Shown here one piece after another: positions 1 through 7,857 of a stretch of DNA of 40,910 nt (positions within the stretch are counted from its first letter, which is position 1; each line of letters opens with the position of its first letter). Source of the stretch: a bacterium (GTDB lineage Bacteria > 4484-113 > JAFGCY01); contig JAFGCY010000003.1 in NCBI GenBank assembly GCA_016932385.1, positions 1 to 40,910 on the forward strand, read 5' to 3'. The notes beneath the pieces are model-generated. The model saw only the letters and a list, made by a program, of their open reading frames with translations, was not told the origin of the DNA and searched no databases. Both the position numbers and the translations under genes were made by a program.

Positions 1-348
1 CTCCGGCTCGGGCTCGGGTTCCTCTTCGGTTCCTTCCTCACCCTCGGCAGCCTCGTCACCCTCGGTGCCTTCTGCGCCTTCAACTGCTTCGCCACCTTCG
101 GCGCCTTCTTCGCCTTCGACGACTTCGGTGCCTTCAGCTGATTCCTCGCCCTCGACGGCTTCGTCGCCTTCGGTGGCAGCTTCGTCGGTCACGGCAGCTT
201 CGTCAGCAGCTTCATCCTGATTGAAATCAGGCTGGCGCATGCCTTCGTCATCGATGGTCGGCGTCGTATCTTCGTCGGTCTCAGGCGCCGGACAAGACGT
301 GAACGCAAAGCACAGAAGACCAAGCAGCAGGATCAATAAAATCCGCAT
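1..348 (-). CDS. Glu/Gly-rich lipoprotein, C-terminus cut by the window edge
   Basis: The frame is open from the ATG at 348 to base 1, giving 116 residues with no stop in the window. It starts with a short signal peptide rich in Leu (MRILLILLLGLLCFAF) followed by TSC, a lipobox-like site with Cys19 as the likely lipidated residue. After about residue 45 the chain becomes an acidic low-complexity tail of repeated Glu-Gly, Gly-Asp-Glu-Ala and Glu-Gly-Thr-Glu units, then alternating Pro-Glu. A strong Shine-Dalgarno (GGAGGAGG) lies just upstream of the ATG. It is divergent from the lipoprotein at 662. I do not recognise a function. An acidic surface tether or a cation-binding tail is possible, but that is inference. 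Confidence 0.75.
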   Translation of the reverse strand, partial: MRILLILLLGLLCFAFTSCPAPETDEDTTPTIDDEGMRQPDFNQDEAADEAAVTDEAATEGDEAVEGEESAEGTEVVEGEEGAEGGEAVEGAEGTEGDEAAEGEEGTEEEPEPEPE

Positions 349-661
349 AATCTTCCTCCTCCAAATCCCGTTAATGCACTTTACTCCGAGTTAATAATTG
401 TACCACCAACGCCAGCTTATCGCCCAGAGGGGCTGGATCGGTCGCGGATTTTCTTCAGGTAGCTCAAAATCATATATGATTTATGTAACATATCATGGAG
501 TCAGTAAAATAATCTTGCCTAGGCGAGACTATATACTCTCGCGTCTGCGGTCTAATCTTGTCTGATCAGAGAAGATGTGCTTAAATAGTCCGTACGATCA
601 CATAGATAATCGACATATCACAATCTGTAATGTAATTACCAGGTTAGAGGATAGGTGCGAA
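349..661. other. Divergent intergenic region with palindromes
   Basis: This AT-rich gap separates two divergent lipoprotein genes and must hold both promoters. It contains a perfect 16-bp palindrome at 467-482 and a second inverted repeat at 523-542 (GCGAGA, 8-base spacer, TCTCGC). I found no convincing pair of -35 and -10 boxes at normal spacing, and no small gene. An in-frame ATG at 575 would extend the downstream gene, but the extra 29 residues have no signal-peptide character. Confidence 0.5.
467..482. promoter_or_regulatory. Perfect 16-bp palindrome, candidate operator
   Basis: The sequence AAATCATATATGATTT reads the same on both strands. It lies about 180 bases before the start of the lipoprotein/TonB-receptor/TonB run and about 120 bases before the divergent gene. 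It is AT-rich like Fur-family sites but does not match the Fur consensus closely, so the binding protein is unknown. Confidence 0.4.
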
Positions 662-1762
662 ATGAGGGCGATATCTTTATTCATCATTCTGAGCGCGTTG
701 GCGCTGTTTAGCTGTGGTGGCGGTGGATCGACGCCGGAGGCGGACAGTGGATCAATTGCCGGGACGATCGCGATCGGCGGCCCGTTAAGCAGTATGACGG
801 AGTTGACGGTTGGCGTCTTTTCGCCGGGTGGAACAACGGCGATCCAGGAGTACGAAGCGGGAAACTCGACCAGTGTGGCAACCGGTAGTCGGACCGAACG
901 TCAGCTTACTTTCTCCTTCACCGAGTTGGATTTCGGCAGCTACGAAATCGCTGTCTACTCGGGCGCGGGTACTGATCGGTTCTTCTATTACCGCAGTGAG
1001 CAGCAGACGCTGACAGCCGGTTCGCCGAACATCACGGGCTTTTCCGAGACGATGAGTTATTCCGGTCCGGAGCCCTGGGGCACGATCAGCGGAGTGATCG
1101 ATTTGGCGGACGGTACGTGGCCCGCTGACAAGTATGTCTATCTGGGCTTCAAGAACGGCGACAATCCGCGGCTGCAATATCCGGTTACTGAGGGATACGC
1201 GTACGACGGTTATGTTGAGCATGTCGTAGCGGATAGCCAGATTATTTTCAATATCGCCTTTTTGGTTTACGGCGAGTGGACCGTGGGCTTCTACGGCTAC
1301 GACTACACCACCCACCAGGTGACCGTTTACGGTGAGCGCGATGTAGCTGTGCTGATCCACGGGGGAAACCCAAATGCCACGAACGTCAACTTCCCGGCTG
1401 CTTTCACCGGAGATCCCGGAACCGATCCCGTCCTGGGCACGATCGCGGGTACGATAACCTTCAATGGTGAACTGCCTTCCGGACCGTTCATCAGCATTGG
1501 CGCCAACACGATCCCGCCACAGCAGGGCGCACCGATCGCCACCTACGACGTGACGCCGGAGATGGTCGGGACCGACATGACCCTGGATTTTACGCTGACC
1601 GATGTACCGCATGGAACTTACGGCGTGGCGATCTTCACTTATGATTTCAGCACGCATACGGTAACGTATTTCGGCGAGTATCCCGATTCGATCACGTTGT
1701 CTGAGACGACACCGGACGTCACGGGTATCGATTTCAACGCGGATGTAACTTTGATTCAATAG
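662..1762 (+). CDS. Lipoprotein with three tandem beta-rich repeats
   Basis: This 366-residue protein has a short signal peptide and the lipobox LFSC followed by four Gly, so it should be lipid-anchored. The rest consists of three modules of about 110 residues. Each opens with a GTIxGxI-like motif (GSIAGTIAI, GTISGVIDL, GTIAGTITF) and closes with an NxTxxxF-like strand, resembling carboxypeptidase-regulatory or Big-type beta sandwiches. I start at ATG 662 because the signal peptide begins there; an upstream ATG at 575 adds a non-hydrophobic leader. It sits directly before the TonB-dependent receptor with only a few bases between them, so the two are probably co-transcribed. By context it may be a surface lipoprotein that helps ligand capture. 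No named family is certain. Confidence 0.75.
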   Translation: MRAISLFIILSALALFSCGGGGSTPEADSGSIAGTIAIGGPLSSMTELTVGVFSPGGTTAIQEYEAGNSTSVATGSRTERQLTFSFTELDFGSYEIAVYSGAGTDRFFYYRSEQQTLTAGSPNITGFSETMSYSGPEPWGTISGVIDLADGTWPADKYVYLGFKNGDNPRLQYPVTEGYAYDGYVEHVVADSQIIFNIAFLVYGEWTVGFYGYDYTTHQVTVYGERDVAVLIHGGNPNATNVNFPAAFTGDPGTDPVLGTIAGTITFNGELPSGPFISIGANTIPPQQGAPIATYDVTPEMVGTDMTLDFTLTDVPHGTYGVAIFTYDFSTHTVTYFGEYPDSITLSETTPDVTGIDFNADVTLIQ

Positions 1763-1770
1763 GCCAGGTG

Positions 1771-3810
1771 ATGAGGAAGGCGGGGTTTGTATTTGGATTG
1801 TTAGTCATGCTGGCCGGGCTGGCGGGATTGTCACCGGCCGCCCGACCGGCATGGGCTGAAGATGAGATTTCGTTGGACGAGCTCGAACTCGCGGAGGACG
1901 CCGGCGAAGAGGTGGAACTAGAACCGACCGGCGAGACCGAGGCGGACGTCGATCTGGGTGAGGTCGAGGTAGCGGGTGAAGCCGTGATGATTACCGAGGC
2001 TCCCGCGACGGCAGTCGAACAGGTGATTACCGCGGAAGAAATCGAAAGGTCCGGCGCCCAGACGCTAGATGAATTACTAAGCGGCAAAACGGGTTTTATT
2101 GTGACTGACACGTTCGCGGGACAGGACGTCACCTATCAGGGGCTTCCTTCGAAGTTCACGTCAATACTCGTTGACGGCCAGCGCGTACCGGGCCATATTC
2201 TCGAGCGCTTCGATTTCTCTCAGCTGCCGCTGGCGAATATCGAGCGGATCGAAGTGGTGCGCGGGCCGCAGGCCGCTGCCTACGGAGTGGACAATGCCGG
2301 GTTCGCGGTCAATCTGATCACAAAGGAATCCGCGACTACCGGCGGTTCGCTGACACTGGGTCTGGGCAGCCTGGGTTACAACCAGGAGCAGCTGTCGCTG
2401 TACGGAGGCGGGGATACTTCCTGGCTGTTTTCCCTTGAACGCCGCCAGCGCGACGCGTACGATCTCAGCGACTTGTTCCCCGATACCGACGGTGACGCCT
2501 ACGAGCAATTCGATGTATTCGGCAAGCTCAGCACGGAACTGGGCCGCGGGCGACTGAGCCTGATGGGCGACTGGTTTAGCGAGGATGCCGACGGACTAAG
2601 CTACTCCCCGCCGGACCAGATCCGCCGCAATGAATACGCCACGCGGCGCAGCCAGCTCAGTGCCAGTTACGATCTCGATCTGGGCGACCGCCAGTCCCTG
2701 AATCTGAGCTACGCGCACGGTACGTATAAGCATGACCTACTCAGGTATTGGATCGATTACCCGGATACGGCGCGCGTGGCAACGGGATTTCGCGAAACGA
2801 CCAACGACGTACGGGCCGGCTATCTGGTCTATGGCGATGATTACCTTCTCAATGCCGGCGTTAGCGGTTACTGGGACCGGCTGGCCAGCGACCGGATCGC
2901 CGGCGTGACCGGCTCGGCTACGGCGCAGCGGATTGCCAGTCATCTCACCGCGGAGTGGTATCTAAATGACCATTGGACGGCGATGTTATCGTTGCGACAT
3001 GACGAGCACGACGAGTTCGGCGGTCATCTGGCCCCCAAGGCATCGGTTACCTACCAGCCGCGCAAGGGACACACGCTCAGCGTGGCTGCCGGCCAGGGTT
3101 TTCGCGCTCCCAGCTTGAAGGAACGCTATTACGAGTTCGCCAGCCCCTTTGGTTATACGGTAATTGGCAATGGGAACCTGGAGGAGGAAACGACCTGGTC
3201 GTACAACTTCGATTACGAGTATTCGGACCAGACCACCGATTTCCGGCTCGGTTCGTTCCACCATCGTGTCGAGAACCTGATCGTGTTTAGTGAGATTGAG
3301 TCCAGTCCGCAAATCTTCCAGACGCAGAACGTGTCCGATGCGGCGATCGACGGCATTCAACTGGCGGCCGAGCGGCGCTGGGATCTCGCCGCGTTGCGCG
3401 CCAAACGCAGGATCGCCTGGGCCCCGCATCTGGAAGAATGGGTTCTGCCGGAATATACCCCTACCTGGTTGGGTATGGGCCTCGATGGGACCTGGCTGAT
3501 TCGCGCCGAGGATCGCGCGACCGGCAACCGGTTGCCCAGCAGCCCGGATTGGGACCATCGCGTGCGCCTGTTCTATGAGCGTGGCCCGTTTGATGGAGAT
3601 ATTTCGGTGCGGTTTACCGGCTCGCGCTACCTCGATCAGGAAAACACCACCAAAGCGCCTTCATATACGACGGTTGATCTCTCGGTGGGACGCCGGCTGC
3701 CCTGGGGCAAGGCGCGGCTATCCGTGCTCAACCTGTTTGACGAATACAACGGCCGGTTCGGCCCTGAGCCGGGCTTGGAGGTTCGGGCGGAGATTGTCTA
3801 TGACCTGTAA
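1771..3810 (+). CDS. TonB-dependent outer membrane receptor
   Basis: This 679-residue outer membrane receptor should import a siderophore, haem, cobalamin or metal complex, using energy passed on by TonB. A signal peptide ending near AWAED is followed by an acidic linker. The plug domain (about residues 65-185) contains the typical run ITAEEIERSGAQTLDELL, then VDGQRVPG, then IERIEVVRGPQAAAYG. A beta-barrel follows, with the family hallmark FRAPSLKERYYEF mid-barrel and a C-terminal strand ending in YDL. A GTG three bases upstream (1768) is an alternative start. The gene lies between a lipoprotein and tonB. The substrate cannot be read from the sequence; the plug resembles the BtuB/CirA class. 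No Fe-S or ABC import genes are adjacent. Confidence 0.93.
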   Translation: MRKAGFVFGLLVMLAGLAGLSPAARPAWAEDEISLDELELAEDAGEEVELEPTGETEADVDLGEVEVAGEAVMITEAPATAVEQVITAEEIERSGAQTLDELLSGKTGFIVTDTFAGQDVTYQGLPSKFTSILVDGQRVPGHILERFDFSQLPLANIERIEVVRGPQAAAYGVDNAGFAVNLITKESATTGGSLTLGLGSLGYNQEQLSLYGGGDTSWLFSLERRQRDAYDLSDLFPDTDGDAYEQFDVFGKLSTELGRGRLSLMGDWFSEDADGLSYSPPDQIRRNEYATRRSQLSASYDLDLGDRQSLNLSYAHGTYKHDLLRYWIDYPDTARVATGFRETTNDVRAGYLVYGDDYLLNAGVSGYWDRLASDRIAGVTGSATAQRIASHLTAEWYLNDHWTAMLSLRHDEHDEFGGHLAPKASVTYQPRKGHTLSVAAGQGFRAPSLKERYYEFASPFGYTVIGNGNLEEETTWSYNFDYEYSDQTTDFRLGSFHHRVENLIVFSEIESSPQIFQTQNVSDAAIDGIQLAAERRWDLAALRAKRRIAWAPHLEEWVLPEYTPTWLGMGLDGTWLIRAEDRATGNRLPSSPDWDHRVRLFYERGPFDGDISVRFTGSRYLDQENTTKAPSYTTVDLSVGRRLPWGKARLSVLNLFDEYNGRFGPEPGLEVRAEIVYDL

Positions 3811-3840
3811 CAAGCACGCCGAAAGTAAACTGGTTGAAGG

Positions 3841-3859
3841 CCGGTATTAAAATAACCGG
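3841..3859. other. Imperfect inverted repeat between receptor and tonB
   Basis: CCGGT (3841-3845) and ACCGG (3855-3859) flank an AT-rich centre in the 79-base gap. It could be a weak attenuator or mRNA processing hairpin. There is no T-run after it, so I do not call it a terminator. Confidence 0.25.
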
Positions 3860-3889
3860 TCGCGAGAATCTGGCGGAGGAAAGTAACAG

Positions 3890-4660
3890 GTGGCGATGGG
3901 AAAACGTGCGGGTGATCGAAGGCCTTCCAGAACCGCCAAGCCTGCACGCCAGCCGAATGGGCTTCTCCCGTTTGCTATATCGCTGGCCTGCCACCTACTC
4001 ATTCTGGGGCTGATACCGTTTCCACAGCACGCTCAAGCGATCAAGACGCTCGAAATCGTGATCAATAAACCAGAACCGGAACCGCCGCCGCCGGTCGAAG
4101 AACCTAAGCCCGAACCGGAAACCAAGCCGGAAATCCAGCCCAAGCCGGAACCTCAACCGGAGCCCGTGCCTTCTCCCGCTCCACCCGAACCGTTGACTGA
4201 GCCGGTCGGTGTGGTTGAGTCAACGGCGGCGAACGATTCAGCTCCCGTCACAGTACCAGTTCCCGTCAGGCCCGGCCCGGTCCAGCCGCAACCAAACCAG
4301 CCCAAGCCTGAATTGCCAGCGCCGGCGCCAGAACCCGCACCGCAGCCTGAACCGGCTGTAGATGTAAAAGCTTTGCTGACAGAATATGCAGCCGGTATCA
4401 AGGCGCAAATCCTGGCGCGCAAATACTATCCAGGTATTGCGGAGCGTTTGGGGCACGAGGGCGACGTCATCGTGGGCTTCACCGTAACGGCATCCGGCCA
4501 GTTGGAAGGCGTACGGATCAAGTCCGGATCTGGCTGGGACGAACTGGACGAAGCAGCCCTCGACGCCGTGCGCTCCGCAGAACCGTTTGCCGGCATCCCC
4601 GCGGAGGCCGAGCGGGAAAGCCTATCGCTCTCGATCACTCTTAAGTACCGCTTAAGCTGA
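3890..4660 (+). CDS. tonB: TonB energy transducer
   Basis: TonB couples the inner-membrane proton-motive force to outer membrane receptors. The 256-residue protein has the full family layout: a basic N-terminus, a single transmembrane helix (about residues 25-45, LLPFAISLACHLLILGLIPF), a long Pro/Glu/Lys-rich periplasmic spacer (about 60-160), and a C-terminal TonB domain (about 165-256) with YYPGIAERLGHEGDVIVGF and a C-terminal strand LSITLKYRLS. I chose the GTG start because GGAGGA (3875-3880) lies 9 bases before it; the ATG six bases later would be too far away. It follows the receptor gene on the same strand. No exbB or exbD gene is present in the window, so the motor must be encoded elsewhere. 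Confidence 0.92.
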   Translation: MAMGKRAGDRRPSRTAKPARQPNGLLPFAISLACHLLILGLIPFPQHAQAIKTLEIVINKPEPEPPPPVEEPKPEPETKPEIQPKPEPQPEPVPSPAPPEPLTEPVGVVESTAANDSAPVTVPVPVRPGPVQPQPNQPKPELPAPAPEPAPQPEPAVDVKALLTEYAAGIKAQILARKYYPGIAERLGHEGDVIVGFTVTASGQLEGVRIKSGSGWDELDEAALDAVRSAEPFAGIPAEAERESLSLSITLKYRLS

Positions 4661-4781
4661 CACTAGCCGGACAATTCCAAGCTTCTTGGGACAGCCAGCC
4701 AGGAATCAACCCGCGTTTTGTTAGCAACCTGTTGGTAACTAGAGATATTTAGCACAAATCAGCGTGAAACCGCATGAAACG

Positions 4782-4811
4782 TTGACTGAGCGTATTGAAC
4801 CAGATTAAGAT
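4782..4811 (+). promoter_or_regulatory. Possible promoter for the LbtU-like porin
   Basis: TTGACT (4782-4787), an 18-base spacer and TAAGAT (4806-4811) form a fair sigma-70 type promoter; the -35 matches 5 of 6 and the -10 matches 4 of 6. Transcription would begin just before the hairpin at 4817-4840. Confidence 0.4.
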
Positions 4812-4816
4812 TCAAG

Positions 4817-4840
4817 TGCGCCCCTACCCCTCGGGGCGTG
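4817..4840 (+). promoter_or_regulatory. GC-rich hairpin just upstream of the ribosome binding site
   Basis: CGCCCC (4819-4824) pairs with GGGGCG (4833-4838) around an 8-base loop, with G-T pairs extending the stem outward. It sits next to the ribosome binding site TAAGGAGGAAGG of the porin. There is no T-run. It may stabilise the 5' end of the mRNA or modulate initiation. Confidence 0.35.
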
Positions 4841-4856
4841 TGTTAAGGAGGAAGGT

Positions 4857-6299
4857 ATGCGCTTCGTCTTGAACCTGCTCCAGCTCGCGCTGGCAGCTGT
4901 GCTACTGTTCATCCTTCTCGGTGCTGCTCAGCCGTTCGAGCGTGTGCCGGCTGGAACCGAGGCCTACGAGCATCTGGCGGTAATCGACAATGCCGGCCTG
5001 TTGGGCGATATGGAACTACCGGCGGGCGAATTGTCGCGGCTGGAGGCCGCGGTCGTTATTCAGCGCGCCTTGAACGAATACGGTGCCACGACGTTATCGG
5101 GCGCTGTTGCCAGCGTTGAAACCGAGGCCGCTTTGGGCTGGTTGCTGGGCGAGTTCGCCGATGAACTGGCGCAGCTGGGAACACCGGTCAACTTGTCGCA
5201 GTCCACCGGCTCAACGTATTCGGAACTAGAGCAGCGCGTTAGTTACCTGGAAGATGAAGCTGGTGATGACGGTTATGAGTGGGAGCCGGGGGAGACCTAT
5301 CTTGATCAGCTCTACGCTTGTGAATGCGAGGAAGAAGAGGAGGACGGCATTGATGTGAATCTCTATGGCGACTTCTCTTTGCAGGCGCAAGCTAACAGCA
5401 CGTCGTATGTCGCGTCTGGCTCCGAATCATCTGAAAGCAGCGACCTCAGCCTGTACTGGGGTGAGTTGGGTGTCGATGCTACGGATGGCACTTGGAGTGG
5501 ACATTTCAGCGTGCTGTTCGATGACGTGGATGAAGATATTGATGCGTACGAATACTACGGACGTTACGACCACCCGCACAGTGATTATTTCCTGTTGGCC
5601 GGCCGTACCGAGCTGCCATTTGGCAATAACGATTGGTATTTCCCCACCGATCCGATCGTGAATGAGCTTGGCTGCGTAACGGCTAAGACGATTGGCATGG
5701 GCTGGGACGCACCGAGTTGGGGTTTCAGTGCCTGGTTATACAACCCCGAAGTCAACGTTGGCGACGAGGAGGATAAGTTCACCGATTACAGCTTTGTGTG
5801 GGACATCACGCGGCGCGAAGCTGACGAGTGCCAGGATGGTTGGCAACTTACTACTGGCTACATCTCGCATGTTGCCGACCACGATCTCCGGATTGCCGGT
5901 GATGCGGTTTCCGAGCGTAACGGTGCGATGAATGTGTTTGGTCGGTATGATTGGGGCGGAAATCGCTACCACTTCCTGGTTGACTGGACACATACACTTG
6001 AAGAATTCGAGACGGTTGATCTGGATGCCAACGGTGACGGTGAAGGTGATCAGCCGTGTGCTATCAATACCGAGTTTGTTTACGAGCCCTGTCCGGACAA
6101 TTTGTGGGGCGTTTCCTATCAGCATGCCTGTGAAGTCGCGAGCTGTGCTAAGGACCGCTATGGCGTGCTTTATGGCAAGCGACTCAGTGAACTGGCGATG
6201 CTCAAGTTGGCCTATAACCATAGTAAATACAACGAATTTGCCCCAGATGGCGAGGACACGGATGATTCGCTGGTGGCTGAGATCAACTTGTCCTTCTGA
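4857..6299 (+). CDS. LbtU-like siderophore porin / outer membrane barrel protein
   Basis: This 480-residue outer membrane protein has a signal peptide, then a helical segment with SLH-like character (AYEHLAVIDNAGLLGDM, about residues 37-75), a short predicted coiled coil near LEQRVSYLED, a very acidic stretch, and from about residue 165 a run of alternating beta strands ending in LVAEINLSF, a typical barrel end. The barrel shows FFLLAGRTELPFG-like and PTDPIVNELG motifs that I associate with the LbtU family of siderophore porins; this is from memory and unverified. A strong Shine-Dalgarno (AAGGAGGAAGG) precedes the ATG. Lying downstream of tonB and a TonB-dependent receptor, it fits an iron or metal uptake locus, though it likely has its own promoter. 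A terminator follows. Confidence 0.65.
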   Translation: MRFVLNLLQLALAAVLLFILLGAAQPFERVPAGTEAYEHLAVIDNAGLLGDMELPAGELSRLEAAVVIQRALNEYGATTLSGAVASVETEAALGWLLGEFADELAQLGTPVNLSQSTGSTYSELEQRVSYLEDEAGDDGYEWEPGETYLDQLYACECEEEEEDGIDVNLYGDFSLQAQANSTSYVASGSESSESSDLSLYWGELGVDATDGTWSGHFSVLFDDVDEDIDAYEYYGRYDHPHSDYFLLAGRTELPFGNNDWYFPTDPIVNELGCVTAKTIGMGWDAPSWGFSAWLYNPEVNVGDEEDKFTDYSFVWDITRREADECQDGWQLTTGYISHVADHDLRIAGDAVSERNGAMNVFGRYDWGGNRYHFLVDWTHTLEEFETVDLDANGDGEGDQPCAINTEFVYEPCPDNLWGVSYQHACEVASCAKDRYGVLYGKRLSELAMLKLAYNHSKYNEFAPDGEDTDDSLVAEINLSF

Positions 6300-6320
6300 G
6301 CCAGTGTGCTAAACTAGTAA

Positions 6321-6355
6321 TCCACCTAGGCGTTACTCTCACGCCTGCCAGTGGA
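6321..6355 (+). other. Stem-loop ahead of the terminator
   Basis: TCCAC (6321-6325) with AGGCGT (6328-6333) pairs with ACGCCT (6341-6346) and GTGGA (6351-6355), giving a two-part stem with an internal loop. It lies between the porin stop codon and the terminator and may protect the mRNA 3' end. Confidence 0.4.
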
Positions 6356-6360
6356 ATCCC

Positions 6361-6388
6361 ACCCCCGGCCTGCCGGGGGTTCTTTTTT
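6361..6388 (+). terminator. Rho-independent terminator after the porin gene
   Basis: ACCCCCGGC (6361-6369) pairs with GCCGGGGGT (6372-6380) and is followed by TCTTTTTT. This is a textbook intrinsic terminator closing the uptake locus before the polyprenyl synthase gene. Confidence 0.9.
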
Positions 6389-6454
6389 ATCAAATGCAGT
6401 CTCGACAATCCCGCTCGGTTTAAAGCGAAACGCCGGGCGGCGTGATATGCTTCT

Positions 6455-7468
6455 TTGATCGTGGATTTGAGTGGAATAGAGCTAGAGCTGTTGTTGGATC
6501 AGGTACACGCCCGGCTCGCGACCTTATTGGAGAGGAGTGACCCGCCGCTGCATGGATACTTGCGTGAGGTGGGCCGGAGCCGGGGCAAGATGCTGCGCCC
6601 GCAGTTAATGATAATCAGCAGCGAGCTGTTTGGCCGGGCCCACCAACAAAGCGTGATAAACTGCGCGGCCTGCTGTGAGCTTCTGCATCTGGCGACGCTG
6701 ATCCACGATGACATCATTGATGAGGCGGAGACCCGGCGAGGCCAGGTCACCCTCAACAGCCGCTTTGGCAACGAAATCGCCGTGATTGTTGGCGATTACG
6801 CGCTGGCTATCGTCTTTCGTTCGCTGCTGAGCGAGCGCGACTTCCGCGTGATGGACATGGTGCTCGGTACGAGCCAGGATCTGGGTATGGGGGAGATGCA
6901 GGAGATCCTCAACCGCAACAACCACCGGATGAGTGCGGATGAGTATTTCCAGGTGATCAAGCGCAAGACGGGCGCGTTGTTCAGCCTCTGCAGCCGGTTG
7001 GGCGCGTATTTGGGCGGAGCCGACCAGGCGGCGATCGATCTGGCATCAGTCTATGGTCTGCAGTTGGGCATCGCTTTCCAGATTGTCGACGACCTGTTGG
7101 ATATCACCGCTGATGAGCAGATGACCGGCAAGCCCAGCTTCAACGATATCGCCGAGGGCCGGATCACCTTGCCGATGATCCACGCTTTAAGTTCGAACGG
7201 CCAGGCCACCGGGGACTTGATCCGCGGTGTCCAGGAGAACCCGACACCGGAACGGCGTTTGCGGGTTCGCGAGCACCTGATCAAAACCGGTAGCCTGCAG
7301 TATACCGTGGAAGCCGCCAAGAACTCGCTTAACGAAGCCCGGCGCACAGCCGAGCAACTGGTCGGTTTCGTCACGAACAAGGCGCTGCTGGCTGGGTACG
7401 CGCAACTGGAGCAACGCGTGATCAACGCGGTGCCGGCTATCGCGGCCACGGTCAACGAAAGCGCCTAA
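6455..7468 (+). CDS. ispB: Long-chain polyprenyl diphosphate synthase
   Basis: This all-trans polyprenyl diphosphate synthase condenses isopentenyl units to make the side chain of a respiratory quinone. The 337-residue protein has the first Asp-rich motif HDDIIDE with the following ETRRGQ, then FGNEIAVIVGDYAL, the conserved KTGALF, and the second Asp-rich motif QIVDDLLD. The region before the first motif (LHLATLIHDD) resembles long-chain enzymes such as octaprenyl or heptaprenyl synthase rather than farnesyl synthase; chain length cannot be fixed here. The start is uncertain: TTG at 6455 or GTG at 6461, both without a clear Shine-Dalgarno. It converges on the alkyltransferase-like gene with only three bases between stop codons. 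Confidence 0.9.
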   Translation: MIVDLSGIELELLLDQVHARLATLLERSDPPLHGYLREVGRSRGKMLRPQLMIISSELFGRAHQQSVINCAACCELLHLATLIHDDIIDEAETRRGQVTLNSRFGNEIAVIVGDYALAIVFRSLLSERDFRVMDMVLGTSQDLGMGEMQEILNRNNHRMSADEYFQVIKRKTGALFSLCSRLGAYLGGADQAAIDLASVYGLQLGIAFQIVDDLLDITADEQMTGKPSFNDIAEGRITLPMIHALSSNGQATGDLIRGVQENPTPERRLRVREHLIKTGSLQYTVEAAKNSLNEARRTAEQLVGFVTNKALLAGYAQLEQRVINAVPAIAATVNESA

Positions 7469-7471
7469 GCG

Positions 7472-7807
7472 CTACTCCGGTTTCCAGCCGAATCGCGCAA
7501 GATCAATCCGTCCCCGGCTGTCGAATTCCACCCCCTCCTGTTCCAGCAACTCGCGCTGCCGGTGGTCATTGCCGCGCCGTGACTCGCTGTAGCTGACTCG
7601 CCCCTGGCTGTTGATGACGCGGTGCCAGGGCACGCTGTCCGCTAGGTCCTCCGGTAGGTTGAACATGGCGTAACCCGCTAAGCGCGCATGACCCGGCAGG
7701 CCGGCCAGCAGCGCAATCTGCCCGTAGGTTGCCACCTTGCCGTACGGCACTTCGCGCACCACTTCGAAGATCAAGGCGTGTTTGTCATGGGGACCGGGAT
7801 TGACCAT
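7472..7807 (-). CDS. Alkyltransferase-like protein (ATL, MGMT family without the catalytic Cys)
   Basis: This 111-residue protein has the DNA-binding domain of O6-alkylguanine-DNA alkyltransferases. It shows PYGKVATYGQIA (helix-turn-helix region, Tyr28), the arginine-finger segment ARLAGYAM, and PWHRVINSQGR. The acceptor motif PCHR reads PWHR here (Trp61), so it cannot accept alkyl groups. Known ATL proteins bind alkylated DNA and hand it to nucleotide excision repair; this is family knowledge. Length and residues match YbaZ/Atl1-type proteins. It starts at an ATG only 50 bases from the divergent SDR gene and lacks a Shine-Dalgarno; a TATACT box lies 6 bases before the ATG. The 3' end abuts that of the polyprenyl synthase gene. 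Confidence 0.9.
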   Translation of the reverse strand: MVNPGPHDKHALIFEVVREVPYGKVATYGQIALLAGLPGHARLAGYAMFNLPEDLADSVPWHRVINSQGRVSYSESRRGNDHRQRELLEQEGVEFDSRGRIDLARFGWKPE

Positions 7808-7857
7808 GGCAGCAGTATAACGCCGGAGTGCGCAACGGCGCCTTCTACAATACTGCC
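7808..7857. promoter_or_regulatory. Divergent start region with two -10 boxes, possible leaderless starts
   Basis: On the minus strand TATACT (7814-7819) lies exactly 6 bases before the ATG at 7807. On the plus strand TACAAT (7846-7851) lies exactly 6 bases before the ATG at 7858. Neither gene has a Shine-Dalgarno and neither box has a good -35. The two flanks also mirror each other (ATACTGCTGCCATG and ATACTGCCATG). Both transcripts may start at their first codon. Confidence 0.4.

Noticed and set aside
1-230. Regular repeats that at first look like a tandem array or CRISPR
   Set aside because: The period is codon-based and encodes Glu-Gly repeats in an open lipoprotein frame; there are no spacers of uniform length.
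785-1759. A 324-codon open frame on the minus strand inside the lipoprotein gene
   Set aside because: It is fully antisense to a gene with a clear signal peptide and repeats, has no ribosome binding site and its product looks like random Arg-rich sequence.
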